This document shows, piece by piece, positions 1 to 6,201 of a stretch of DNA of 7,153 nucleotides. Position 1 is the first letter of the stretch; every line of letters begins with the position of its first letter. The stretch comes from Kiritimatiellia bacterium (GTDB lineage Bacteria; Verrucomicrobiota; Kiritimatiellia; RFP12; DVOR01): the NCBI GenBank assembly GCA_017548245.1, contig JAFYMU010000214.1:1-7153 (forward strand). The letters run 5' to 3'. A program made the translations under genes and the position numbers. The notes under the pieces are model-generated. The model searched no databases. It saw nothing but the letters and a program-made list of their open reading frames with translations, and had not been told where the DNA came from.

Positions 1-64
1 CGTCGCTAGAACTCAACAATGGGAAGCAAGGAGTAACGAAAAAGCGGGGATTTTAAAAAAGTGC

Positions 65-94
65 TTGACTGAGAGGGTGGTGGTTTGCGATAAT
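65..94 (+). promoter_or_regulatory. Promoter for tRNA-Thr and rpsU
   Basis: A sigma70-type promoter is visible. TTGACT (65-70) is the -35 element and GATAAT (89-94) the -10, with an 18 bp spacer. TGC stands directly before the -10 (86-88), giving an extended -10. The predicted transcript start is near 101, a few bases before the tRNA at 109. No other promoter is seen before rpsU, so it probably drives both genes. The assignment rests on consensus matching only. Confidence 0.75.
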
Positions 95-108
95 GTGCGC
101 CGATTTTT

Positions 109-184
109 GCCAGTGTAGCTCAGTTGGTAGAGCTACTGATTTGTAATCAGTGGGTCGGGGGTTCGAGTCCCTTCGCTGGCTCCA
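109..184 (+). tRNA. tRNA-Thr (anticodon TGT)
   Basis: A full cloverleaf can be folded by eye. The 7-bp acceptor stem pairs 109-115 with 174-180 and contains one T.G wobble. The anticodon stem pairs ACTGA (135-139) with TCAGT (147-151). The 7-base loop TTTGTAA places anticodon TGT at 142-144, which reads the threonine codon ACA and, depending on modification, other ACN codons. The T-arm stem GGGGG/CCCTT (157-161/169-173) encloses TTCGAGT. Discriminator T is at 181 and the CCA end is encoded in the DNA (182-184). rpsU begins 28 nt downstream and probably lies on the same transcript, so tRNA 3' processing would create the 5' end of the rpsU mRNA. Confidence 0.96.
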
Positions 185-195
185 TAAATCACAGG

Positions 196-205
196 AAGGA
201 GGTGA
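196..205 (+). promoter_or_regulatory. Extended Shine-Dalgarno site of rpsU
   Basis: AAGGAGGTGA matches the complement of the canonical 16S rRNA 3' tail over ten consecutive bases and ends 7 nt before the ATG at 213. It is the longest anti-Shine-Dalgarno match in the window and fixes the rpsU start. In-frame starts further upstream would fall inside the tRNA. Confidence 0.85.
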
Positions 206-212
206 GCAAAGA

Positions 213-404
213 ATGATCCAGGTCCGTCTGAAAAAGGGCGAATCCGTGGAACGCGGTCTTAAGCGTTTGAAGAAGATCCTCGATAAGGAGGGTTTGATCA
301 AGCAGCTTCGCGCTACTCGTTATTACGAGAAGCCTTGCGAAAAGCGCCGCCGCAAATCCGCGCGTGCTCGCATCCGTGCTAAGTCCCGTAACGCTAACAT
401 CTAA
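213..404 (+). CDS. rpsU: 30S ribosomal protein bS21
   Basis: The 63-residue product is bS21, a small basic protein of the 30S subunit that sits near the anti-Shine-Dalgarno end of 16S rRNA and assists initiation. The N-terminus MIQVRLKKGESVERGLKRLK carries the family pattern (V-[KR]-x-[GE]-E-x-x-x-x-x-L-[KR]-[KR]-[LF]-[KR]). It is followed by KRRRKSARARIRAK in the basic C-terminal helix. Length is within the normal range for the family. The start at 213 is chosen because the Shine-Dalgarno site lies just upstream and homologues begin at this point. The reading frame also extends back to an ATG at 150 inside the tRNA, which cannot be the real start. The gene is probably co-transcribed with tRNA-Thr and ends at a strong terminator, so it forms a short stable-RNA/ribosomal unit separate from carB. 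I see no truncation or missing conserved block. Confidence 0.96.
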   Translation: MIQVRLKKGESVERGLKRLKKILDKEGLIKQLRATRYYEKPCEKRRRKSARARIRAKSRNANI

Positions 405-424
405 TGTGCGTGGGTACAGTCACC

Positions 425-460
425 AAACAGCCTCGGTTTAACCGGGGCTGTTTTGCTTTT
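425..460 (+). terminator. Intrinsic terminator after rpsU
   Basis: A 12-bp stem pairs 425-436 (core ACAGCCTCGG) with 442-453 (core CCGGGGCTGT). It has one T.G wobble and a TTTAA loop. The 3' arm runs into TTTTGCTTTT (451-460). It separates rpsU from carB. Confidence 0.88.
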
Positions 461-506
461 GGGGTCTTGGGCGTAAAAGGGGTGAATAATATTTTGTCTG
501 GGTGTC

Positions 507-533
507 TTTACGAACGGCTGATTTTTTGATAAC
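507..533 (+). promoter_or_regulatory. Weak candidate promoter for carB
   Basis: TTTACG (507-512) and GATAAC (528-533), 15 bp apart, are a possible -35/-10 pair that would start transcription near 540, about 60 nt before carB. A second -10-like string, AATAAT (485-490), lies upstream without a convincing -35. Some promoter must sit between the rpsU terminator and carB, but which of these is used cannot be settled from the sequence. No terminator-type attenuator is visible in the leader. Confidence 0.3.
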
Positions 534-549
534 ATACAGTCTCGGTTTA

Positions 550-566
550 GGTGAGTTATTTTCACC
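550..566 (+). other. Small hairpin in the carB leader
   Basis: GGTGA (550-554) pairs perfectly with TCACC (562-566) around a 7-base AT-rich loop. The hairpin ends 14 nt before the AAGGAAGG Shine-Dalgarno site (581-588), so it does not itself block ribosome binding. It has no trailing T-run and is not a terminator. Five base pairs is short enough to be chance. Confidence 0.35.
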
Positions 567-599
567 GTGCGACTTCTAACAAGGAAGGTTCTTTCAGAT

Positions 600-3500
600 A
601 TGCAGCGTTCGGATATTACTAAAGTGCTGATTATCGGTTCTGGTCCTATTGTGATCGGCCAGGCCTGCGAGTTTGACTATTCCGGAACCCAAGCCTGCAA
701 AGCACTCCGCGCTCTCGGTTATCAGATTGTTCTTGTGAACTCTAACCCCGCCACCATCATGACAGATCCGACGATGGCGGACGCCACCTATATCGAACCG
801 TTGAATTTGGAGCGTTTGGAGCAGATTATTGCTAAGGAACGCCCAGATGCGATTTTGCCGAACCTCGGCGGTCAGACGGGTTTGAATATGTCTTTGGCCT
901 TGGCGAAGGCTGGCATCTTGGACAAGTATGGCGTGATGGTTATTGGTGTGAACTTGGAGGCGATTGAACGCGGTGAAGACCGTGATATCTTCAAGCACAC
1001 GATGGAACAGTTGGGCATTGAGACGCCGCGTTCGGGTATCGCCAACAACATGGAAGAGGCCGAAAAGATTGCTGAAGAAATCGGCTTCCCGATGGTGATT
1101 CGTCCGGCTTACACGATGGGTGGCGCTGGCGGCGGTTTCGCTTACAACATTGAAGAGCTTCACACGATTGCGCGTAAGGGCTTGGACCTCTCGATGACGC
1201 ACCAGATCTTGGTGGAAGAGTCGATTAAGGGTTGGGAAGAGCTTGAAATTGAAGTGGTGCGTGACGCAAAGAATCAGATGATTTGCGTGTGCACCATTGA
1301 AAATATTGACCCTGTGGGCGTGCATACGGGTGACTCGTTCTGCGCGGCTCCGATGTTGACCATCGCCCCTGAAACGGTGGAACGCTTGAAGCAGATGGCC
1401 TTTAAGATTGTGGAAACCATTGGCGTGATTGGTGGCACGAATGTGCAGTTCGCCCATGATCCGCGCACGGGCCGTATTGTGATTATTGAAATCAACCCGC
1501 GCACCTCGCGTTCGTCCGCATTGGCTTCAAAGGCAACCGGCTTCCCGATCGCCCTCGTGTCGGCAAAGTTGGCAGCGGGTATGACGATGGATGAATTGCC
1601 TTACTGGCGTGATGGTTCGCTCGAAAAGTACACGCCGTCGGGTGATTACGTGGTATTGAAGTTCGCCCGTTGGGCCTTTGAAAAGTTCCGCGCTGTAGAA
1701 GATAAGCTCGGTACGCAGATGAAGGCTGTCGGCGAAGTGATGAGTATCGGTAAGAACTACAAGGAAGCCCTTCAGAAGGCTATCCGTGGTTTGGAAAAGA
1801 GCCGTCACGGTTTGGGTTGGGTCGGCTGGGAAGCTTACTCGCTCAAGGAATTGTTGGACAAGTTGCGCACGCCGAGTTCGGAAACGCACTTCATCATGTA
1901 TGAAGCATTGCGTAAGGGCGCCACGGATGAACAGATCTTCGAAGCTTGCGCCGTAAAGGCTTGGTTCGTCCAGCAGATGCGCGAGTTGGTCCAGTTGGAA
2001 GAACAGATTTTGGCCTTCAAGGGCGCTTTGCCGTCGGATGAAATCTTGACGCAGGCGAAGAAGGACGGCTTCTCTGACCGTTACTTGGCCAAGTTGCTCG
2101 GCGTTCCTGAAAAGACGATCCGCGAACGTCGTGAGGCACTCGGCGTGGTGGAAGGTTGGCAGGCTGTGCCAGTCTCGGGCGTGGAGAACAAGGAGTATTA
2201 CTACTCGACCTACAATGCGCCTGACCAGTTGGTGATTAAGGAAAATCCCAAGAAGGTGATGATTTTGGGCGGTGGCCCGAACCGTATCGGCCAGGGTATT
2301 GAATTCGACTACTGCTGCTGTCACGCGGCCTTCACCTTGCGTGAAATGGGTTACGAAACCGTGATGGTGAACTGCAACCCTGAAACGGTGTCGACGGACT
2401 ATGACACCTCTGATCGTCTCTACTTCGAACCGGTGACGGTGGAAGATGTGCTTCAGATTTACCGCAAGGAAAAGCCCTATGGCATCATCGTGCAGTTCGG
2501 TGGTCAGACGCCGTTGAACATCGCACGTGAATTGTCGGATGCCGGTTGCAACATCCTCGGTACGTCGATTGACTCGATTGATATTGCAGAAGACCGCGAC
2601 CTCTTCCGTCAGATGATGGATCAGCTTGAAATCCCGATGCCTGAAAGCGGCATGGCCATCAACATTGATGAAGCCATCACGGTGGCGAATCAGATTGGCT
2701 ACCCGTTGATGATTCGCCCGAGCTTCGTGTTGGGCGGTCGCGGCATGGAAGTCATCTATGATGAATCGATGTTGCGCGAATATGTGGCCAAGGCTGTGGG
2801 TGTCACGGAAGATCGTCCGCTCTTGTTGGACCGCTTCTTGCAGCACGCGTTGGAATGCGAAGCCGATGCTGTCAGTAATGGTAGCGAAGTCTTCATCCCG
2901 GCGGTGATGGAACACGTGGAACTCGCAGGTGTGCACTCGGGTGACTCCGCTTGTATCTTGCCTTCGGCTAACATCCCTGAATCTTGCTTGGAAACGATTC
3001 GTCAGTACACGCAGAAGATTGCTACGGCACTCAAGGTCTGTGGTTTGATGAATATGCAGTACGCCATTGAAAATGACAAGGTGTACGTCTTGGAAGCCAA
3101 CCCGCGTGCCTCGCGTACGGTACCGTTGGTCTCGAAGGTGTGCGCTATCCAGATGGCCTCTGCCGCAACGCGTTTGATGTTGGGCGAACCGATGGATTCG
3201 ATTGGCTTGAAGCATGGCAATATCCCGTACTACGGTGCGAAGGAAGCCGTTTGCCCCTTCGATAAGTTCCCGGAAGTGGACCCCGTGTTGGGACCTGAAA
3301 TGCGTTCGACCGGTGAAGTTTTGGGCTTGGCTCGCGATTCGGCATTGGCCTTCTGCAAGAGCCAGGAAGCCGCAAATGCCGCATTGCCGATCAAGGGTGC
3401 CGTCTTGGCCTCGTTGTCGGTGAAGAACGAAGAATCGGCACAGGTCTTGAAGGCCTTCACCGATTTGGGCTTCAAGCTCTATGCAACGCCGGGTACGAAG

Positions 3501-3803
3501 CGCTTCTTGGATCCCTTTGGTGTGCCGAGCGTCTCGGTGGCTAAGATTGGTAAGGGCCGTCCGAATGTCTTGGACTTGATCGTGAACAAGCAGGTTCAGC
3601 TCGTGATCAATACGCCGAGCCCGCGTCGTGACGCGCATGCCGATGGTTCGTCCATCCGTAAGGCTGCATTGAAGTACCAGGTGCCTTACATGACCACGTT
3701 GGCCGCTGCTTCGATGGCCGTCAAGGGTATTGACGCGGCTCGCACGATTGGTAAGGGTGAAGTGGAATCCATTCAGGAATATCACGCTTCGATTCAGTAC
3801 TAA
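600..3803 (+). CDS. carB: Carbamoyl-phosphate synthase large subunit
   Basis: The product makes carbamoyl phosphate from bicarbonate, ATP and ammonia passed from the CarA glutaminase subunit. Carbamoyl phosphate feeds pyrimidine and arginine synthesis in the cytoplasm. At 1067 residues it has the full length of bacterial CarB. The first synthetase half (about 1-410) has the N-terminal motif SGPIVIGQACEFDYSGTQA, the ATP-grasp glycine loop YTMGGAGGG (171-179) and EINPRTSRSS (297-306). A helical oligomerisation region follows (about 415-545). The second half repeats the pattern with GGGPNRIGQGIEFDY (557-571), LGGRGME (711-717) and LEANPRASRT (831-840). The C-terminal MGS-like allosteric domain (about 935-1067) keeps ATPGT (962-966) and INTPSPRR (1003-1010), where UMP and ornithine bind in the E. 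coli enzyme. The ATG at 600 is preferred because E. coli CarB starts at the equivalent point and AAGGAAGG (581-588) precedes it. A GTG at 567 in the same frame is rejected. carA is not adjacent. Leucine codons are mostly TTG. Confidence 0.98.
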   Translation: MQRSDITKVLIIGSGPIVIGQACEFDYSGTQACKALRALGYQIVLVNSNPATIMTDPTMADATYIEPLNLERLEQIIAKERPDAILPNLGGQTGLNMSLALAKAGILDKYGVMVIGVNLEAIERGEDRDIFKHTMEQLGIETPRSGIANNMEEAEKIAEEIGFPMVIRPAYTMGGAGGGFAYNIEELHTIARKGLDLSMTHQILVEESIKGWEELEIEVVRDAKNQMICVCTIENIDPVGVHTGDSFCAAPMLTIAPETVERLKQMAFKIVETIGVIGGTNVQFAHDPRTGRIVIIEINPRTSRSSALASKATGFPIALVSAKLAAGMTMDELPYWRDGSLEKYTPSGDYVVLKFARWAFEKFRAVEDKLGTQMKAVGEVMSIGKNYKEALQKAIRGLEKSRHGLGWVGWEAYSLKELLDKLRTPSSETHFIMYEALRKGATDEQIFEACAVKAWFVQQMRELVQLEEQILAFKGALPSDEILTQAKKDGFSDRYLAKLLGVPEKTIRERREALGVVEGWQAVPVSGVENKEYYYSTYNAPDQLVIKENPKKVMILGGGPNRIGQGIEFDYCCCHAAFTLREMGYETVMVNCNPETVSTDYDTSDRLYFEPVTVEDVLQIYRKEKPYGIIVQFGGQTPLNIARELSDAGCNILGTSIDSIDIAEDRDLFRQMMDQLEIPMPESGMAINIDEAITVANQIGYPLMIRPSFVLGGRGMEVIYDESMLREYVAKAVGVTEDRPLLLDRFLQHALECEADAVSNGSEVFIPAVMEHVELAGVHSGDSACILPSANIPESCLETIRQYTQKIATALKVCGLMNMQYAIENDKVYVLEANPRASRTVPLVSKVCAIQMASAATRLMLGEPMDSIGLKHGNIPYYGAKEAVCPFDKFPEVDPVLGPEMRSTGEVLGLARDSALAFCKSQEAANAALPIKGAVLASLSVKNEESAQVLKAFTDLGFKLYATPGTKRFLDPFGVPSVSVAKIGKGRPNVLDLIVNKQVQLVINTPSPRRDAHADGSSIRKAALKYQVPYMTTLAAASMAVKGIDAARTIGKGEVESIQEYHASIQY

Positions 3804-3823
3804 TGGTTAGCCTCTACAGGCAA

Positions 3824-3866
3824 ACAACATGCGGATGGTGCTTCGGCGCTGTCCGCATTTGTTTTT
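3824..3866 (+). terminator. Intrinsic terminator after carB
   Basis: A 13-bp stem pairs 3829-3841 with 3846-3858. The outer part is perfect (ATGCGGA/TCCGCAT) and the inner part includes T.G wobbles. It is closed by the especially stable C(TTCG)G tetraloop (loop 3842-3845). The 3' side runs into TTGTTTTT (3859-3866). It begins 20 bases after the carB stop codon and insulates the tRNA promoter downstream. Confidence 0.9.
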
Positions 3867-3907
3867 GGGGCGTATCCTTGAAAAATCACCCGATTGCAGG
3901 CGGTGCA

Positions 3908-3936
3908 TTGAAATCGTGGGTGAGATGTGCTATACT
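3908..3936 (+). promoter_or_regulatory. Promoter of the CAT-anticodon tRNA
   Basis: TTGAAA (3908-3913) and TATACT (3931-3936) are separated by the optimal 17 bp. TGC directly before the -10 (3928-3930) makes it an extended -10 promoter. The predicted start is near 3943, about 18 nt before the tRNA. This is the best promoter match in the window. Confidence 0.82.
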
Positions 3937-3960
3937 AAAAGACAAGTTTTTAAACTTCTC

Positions 3961-4036
3961 GGACCTGTAGCTCAGCGGTCAGAGCAGGGGACTCATAATC
4001 CCTTGGTCGGCGGTTCAAATCCACCCAGGTCCACCA
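3961..4036 (+). tRNA. tRNA with CAT anticodon, probably tRNA-Ile2
   Basis: The acceptor stem GGACCTG/CAGGTCC (3961-3967/4026-4032) is perfect. Discriminator A is at 4033 and the encoded CCA at 4034-4036. The D-stem is GCTC/GAGC. The anticodon stem GGGGA/TCCCT encloses loop CTCATAA, with anticodon CAT at 3994-3996. It is not the initiator: the first acceptor pair is a normal G-C and the three G-C pairs next to the anticodon loop are absent. Between elongator Met and Ile2 (where C34 becomes lysidine and AUA is read), Ile2 fits better. C4-G69 and C5-G68, known TilS recognition pairs in E. coli, are present, and the body (AGAGCAGG, ACTCATAATC, CTTGGTCG) closely resembles E. coli tRNA-Ile2 as I recall it. 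The T-stem GGCGG/CCACC has a central C.A mismatch (4011/4023). It forms its own transcription unit. Confidence 0.93.
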
Positions 4037-4038
4037 GT

Positions 4039-4077
4039 AAAAAGTCGTTTGGATGTCCCAGACGACTTTTTCTTTTT
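4039..4077 (+). terminator. Intrinsic terminator after the tRNA
   Basis: A 14-bp stem pairs 4039-4052 (AAAAAGTCGTTTGG) with 4058-4071 (CCAGACGACTTTTT), with one T.G wobble and loop ATGTC. TTTTTCTTTTT follows (4067-4077). It starts two bases after the tRNA CCA end. The A-run on the 5' side means it could also stop transcription from the other strand. Confidence 0.9.
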
Positions 4078-4112
4078 CTAAAATGCGCTTTTTAACCATT
4101 TTTAACGGTTAC

Positions 4113-4130
4113 CGAACGGAATTTCGTTCG
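4113..4130 (+). promoter_or_regulatory. Operator-like palindrome at the -35 region
   Basis: CGAACG (4113-4118) and CGTTCG (4125-4130) form a perfect inverted repeat around GAATTT. It overlaps the place where the -35 of the following promoter should be, and that promoter has only a poor -35. A repressor site is the natural reading. No known operator consensus was recognised and no regulator gene is present. A hairpin in a transcript from elsewhere is the alternative. Confidence 0.45.
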
Positions 4131-4156
4131 TACCTTATACGATATTGTGCTATACT
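4127..4156 (+). promoter_or_regulatory. Promoter of peptidase-nadC-coaX operon
   Basis: TATACT (4151-4156) preceded by TGC (4148-4150) is a good extended -10. The best -35 is the poor TTCGTA (4127-4132) with an 18 bp spacer, so the promoter probably relies on the extended -10. The predicted start near 4163 gives a leader of about 24 nt. The string TGTGCTATACTA (4146-4157) is identical to one in the upstream tRNA promoter. Confidence 0.65.
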
Positions 4157-4186
4157 ACATTAAAGAATGCGAGTTAAGGAGGCGTA

Positions 4187-5269
4187 ATGGCTGACAAAAA
4201 ATCTTTGGCTTTCTTGAAAGAACTGACGGCGTGCTACACCCCGAGTGGTTTTGAACAGGATGGACAGCGCGTAATGGCGCGTTATCTTGCTCAAGCGGGG
4301 GTAGAGAGTGCCTTTGACGTGCATGGCAACTTGCATGCAGTGTTGAATGAAGGCGCGCCGGTGAAGGTGATGCTTGAAGCGCATTGCGACGAAATTGGTT
4401 TTTTGGTCTCGTATATTGATGCGCAAGGCTTTTTGTGGTTGATTCCCAATGGTGGCGTGACCACGCAGACCGTGTTGGGCGAACGCGTTGTAATCTTGGG
4501 CAAAAATGGCCCGGTGCACGGCGTCTTTGGCGTTCGTCCCCCGCACTTGATGACAGGTGCGCAGAAGGATAACTTGGCACCGAAGGATTTGTCGGATATC
4601 CCCGTGGATATTGGAGCCACCTCGAAGGAAGAGGCAGAGGCCTTGGTTGCCTTGGGGGCGCCTGCGGTGGTGGATGCCGGTTGGTTGGATTTGGCGGGCG
4701 ATCGCGTGGCGTGTCGCGGTTTTGACAACCGTATTGGCGCTTACATCGTGACGGAAACGATGCGCCGCTTGGCCGAACAACCTTTGGCACCGTTGAACGT
4801 GGCGCTGCATTTGGTCGGTAGCGTTCAAGAGGAATTGGGCTTGATTGGCGGGCAGAATGCCGCGCAATTGGTGAAGCCTGATATTGGTATTTGCGTAGAT
4901 GTGGGCTTTGCAACGGATGCCCATCCAGCGGATGCGCGTAAGATGGGGGATGTCAAGTTGGGCGGTGGTCCAATCTTGGGTACAGGTCCCTTCTACAACA
5001 ATAAACTGCGTCAGTTGTTGTTGGATACGGCAAAGTTGGAAGAGATTCCGTTGCAGATGCAAGTGCGTGCGCGGGCCAGTGGCAATAATGCCTATGCGAT
5101 GCGTATGTTTGGTGGCAACACCGCGGTGGCGTTGGTTTCCATCCCCTTGCGTTACATGCATAGCCCTGTGGAAACGTTGGATTTGAACGATGTCGAACGG
5201 AGTATTCGCCTCTTGTGTGCATTCCTCGGAGGATTGCCTGCGAATCCAGATTTGACACCCACCCTGTAA
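4187..5269 (+). CDS. M42 family metallo-aminopeptidase
   Basis: The 360-residue product belongs to peptidase family M42 (TET-type aminopeptidases, also called glutamyl or deblocking aminopeptidase; some members are labelled endoglucanase M). These are cytoplasmic two-metal enzymes, often forming 12-subunit tetrahedral shells, that remove N-terminal residues from peptides. All expected metal and catalytic residues are visible: H66 and D68 in AHCDEIG, D180 in GFDNR, E215 (general base) and E216 in VQEELG, D238 in CVDVG, and H325 in YMHSPVE. Residues of about 75-165 between these blocks form the usual inserted dimerisation domain. Length is typical. There is no signal peptide. The ATG at 4187 follows AAGGAGG (4176-4182). 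It is the first gene of the operon, and nadC follows after 41 bp without a terminator. Substrate preference cannot be told from sequence. Cys67 stands where Met is common in the family. Confidence 0.93.
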   Translation: MADKKSLAFLKELTACYTPSGFEQDGQRVMARYLAQAGVESAFDVHGNLHAVLNEGAPVKVMLEAHCDEIGFLVSYIDAQGFLWLIPNGGVTTQTVLGERVVILGKNGPVHGVFGVRPPHLMTGAQKDNLAPKDLSDIPVDIGATSKEEAEALVALGAPAVVDAGWLDLAGDRVACRGFDNRIGAYIVTETMRRLAEQPLAPLNVALHLVGSVQEELGLIGGQNAAQLVKPDIGICVDVGFATDAHPADARKMGDVKLGGGPILGTGPFYNNKLRQLLLDTAKLEEIPLQMQVRARASGNNAYAMRMFGGNTAVALVSIPLRYMHSPVETLDLNDVERSIRLLCAFLGGLPANPDLTPTL

Positions 5270-5310
5270 TATTATTTGATTGGTTTATTTAAGCGTAAAG
5301 GAGTTTAATC

Positions 5311-6201
5311 ATGGTCACTAATCCTGAAACGTTGCCGGATATCACTAAGGATCCTCGTGCGGTATTGGCAATTAAGGCTGCATTGAAGGAAGATATTGGA
5401 TCTGGGGACGCTACGACGTTGGCGCTTGTCGGTCCTGATATTTTGGCAACGGGTGAAATCCAAGCACGTGAAGAGTGCTGCGTGGCAGGGTTGAATGTCG
5501 CGCTCTACATCTTGCAGTTGTTGGATCCCACCTTGACCTATGAGATTTTGATTCCGAATGGTGCAATCGCGCCGAAGAACAGCGTGCTAGCACGTTTCAC
5601 GGGTCGCGCTCGCGCCATTTTGACGGCCGAACGCACGGCTCTCAACTTCATCCAGCGCATGTGTGGCACGGCAACGTTGACGCATCAGTTCGTGGAAGCC
5701 GTCAAGCCCTATCCGTGCATGGTCTTGGATACGCGTAAGACGACGCCGTGCTTGCGCGTCTTTGAAAAGTTTGCCGTTCGCTGCGGTGGCGGTGTGAACC
5801 ATCGTTTCGGGTTGTACGACCGCGTGTTGATGAAAGACAACCACCGTCATTTGTGGGCGGGTGGCGACCCGAGCCGTTTGGACTTGGCCGTGGAAGCCGC
5901 CCGTAAGGCTTATCCCTTGCTCGCGGTGGAAATCGAAGTCGAAAGCATTGAAGAACTCAAGTCTGCCTTGAAGGCCGAACCCGAGTGGATTATGCTCGAC
6001 AATATGTCTTGCGAAATGATGCGCGAATGTGTGGCAATCACGCGTGCCGCCACGAAGGTGACGAAGTTGGAAGCTTCGGGTGGAATCAACTTGCAGACGG
6101 TCAACGCCATTGCCGCAACCGGCGTGGATGCGTTGAGCGTGGGCGCGTTGACGCACTCGGCTCCGAGCATTGACTTGGCTTTGGAATGGAGTGTCATCTA
6201 A
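5311..6201 (+). CDS. nadC: Nicotinate-nucleotide pyrophosphorylase
   Basis: NadC (quinolinate phosphoribosyltransferase) converts quinolinate and PRPP to nicotinate mononucleotide, CO2 and pyrophosphate, the step where de novo NAD synthesis joins the common route. The 296-residue protein has the family blocks in order: EDIGSGDAT (27-35), the ERTALNFIQRMCGTAT helix (107-122), DTRKTTP (140-146), then RCGGGVNHR (157-165) and DRVLMKDNH (170-178) with the substrate-binding basic residues. EIEVES (207-212), MLDNM (228-232), EASGGI (254-259) and SVGALTHS (276-283) supply acidic and phosphate-binding positions of the barrel. Length is normal. The ATG at 5311 has AAAGGAG (5297-5303) 7 nt upstream. Its stop codon overlaps the coaX start by one base. 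nadA and nadB are not in the window, so the earlier pathway steps must lie elsewhere. Confidence 0.97.
   Translation: MVTNPETLPDITKDPRAVLAIKAALKEDIGSGDATTLALVGPDILATGEIQAREECCVAGLNVALYILQLLDPTLTYEILIPNGAIAPKNSVLARFTGRARAILTAERTALNFIQRMCGTATLTHQFVEAVKPYPCMVLDTRKTTPCLRVFEKFAVRCGGGVNHRFGLYDRVLMKDNHRHLWAGGDPSRLDLAVEAARKAYPLLAVEIEVESIEELKSALKAEPEWIMLDNMSCEMMRECVAITRAATKVTKLEASGGINLQTVNAIAATGVDALSVGALTHSAPSIDLALEWSVI

Noticed and set aside
1..60. A possible gene end or regulatory element in the first 60 bases
   Set aside because: No convincing frame, hairpin or promoter beyond the -35 starting at 65 could be supported.
150..212. Upstream in-frame ATG for rpsU at 150
   Set aside because: It lies inside the tRNA-Thr gene and upstream of the strong Shine-Dalgarno site. 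The bS21 family start is at 213.
432..549. Nine-base repeat CTCGGTTTA at 432-440 and 541-549
   Set aside because: The first copy is part of the rpsU terminator stem and the second lies in the carB leader without a matching partner. A nine-base coincidence is plausible.
567..599. GTG at 567 as an earlier start of carB
   Set aside because: It would add 11 residues absent from E. coli CarB, and the AAGGAAGG site (581-588) supports the ATG at 600.
594..1457. A 287-codon minus-strand frame opposite the start of carB
   Set aside because: Same explanation: it mirrors carB codon bias and contains no recognisable motif.
1527..3785. A 752-codon open frame on the minus strand opposite carB
   Set aside because: It is fully antisense to an unambiguous carB, reads as low-complexity His/Arg-rich sequence with no recognisable domain, and is explained by the biased codon use of carB, which leaves few reverse-strand stops.
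3961..4036. Initiator tRNA-fMet
   Set aside because: The first acceptor pair is a normal G-C, and the three G-C pairs next to the anticodon loop are not present.
3829..4095. An 88-codon plus-strand frame between carB and the peptidase
   Set aside because: It runs through the carB terminator, the tRNA and the tRNA terminator, and its product is the familiar peptide obtained by translating a tRNA gene.
4160..5161. A 333-codon minus-strand frame opposite the peptidase
   Set aside because: It overlaps a peptidase with all catalytic residues in place and shows no family signature.
6186..6200. ATG at 6186 as the coaX start
   Set aside because: The ATG at 6201 overlaps the nadC stop in the usual TAATG form, has a ribosome site and fits the normal CoaX N-terminus.
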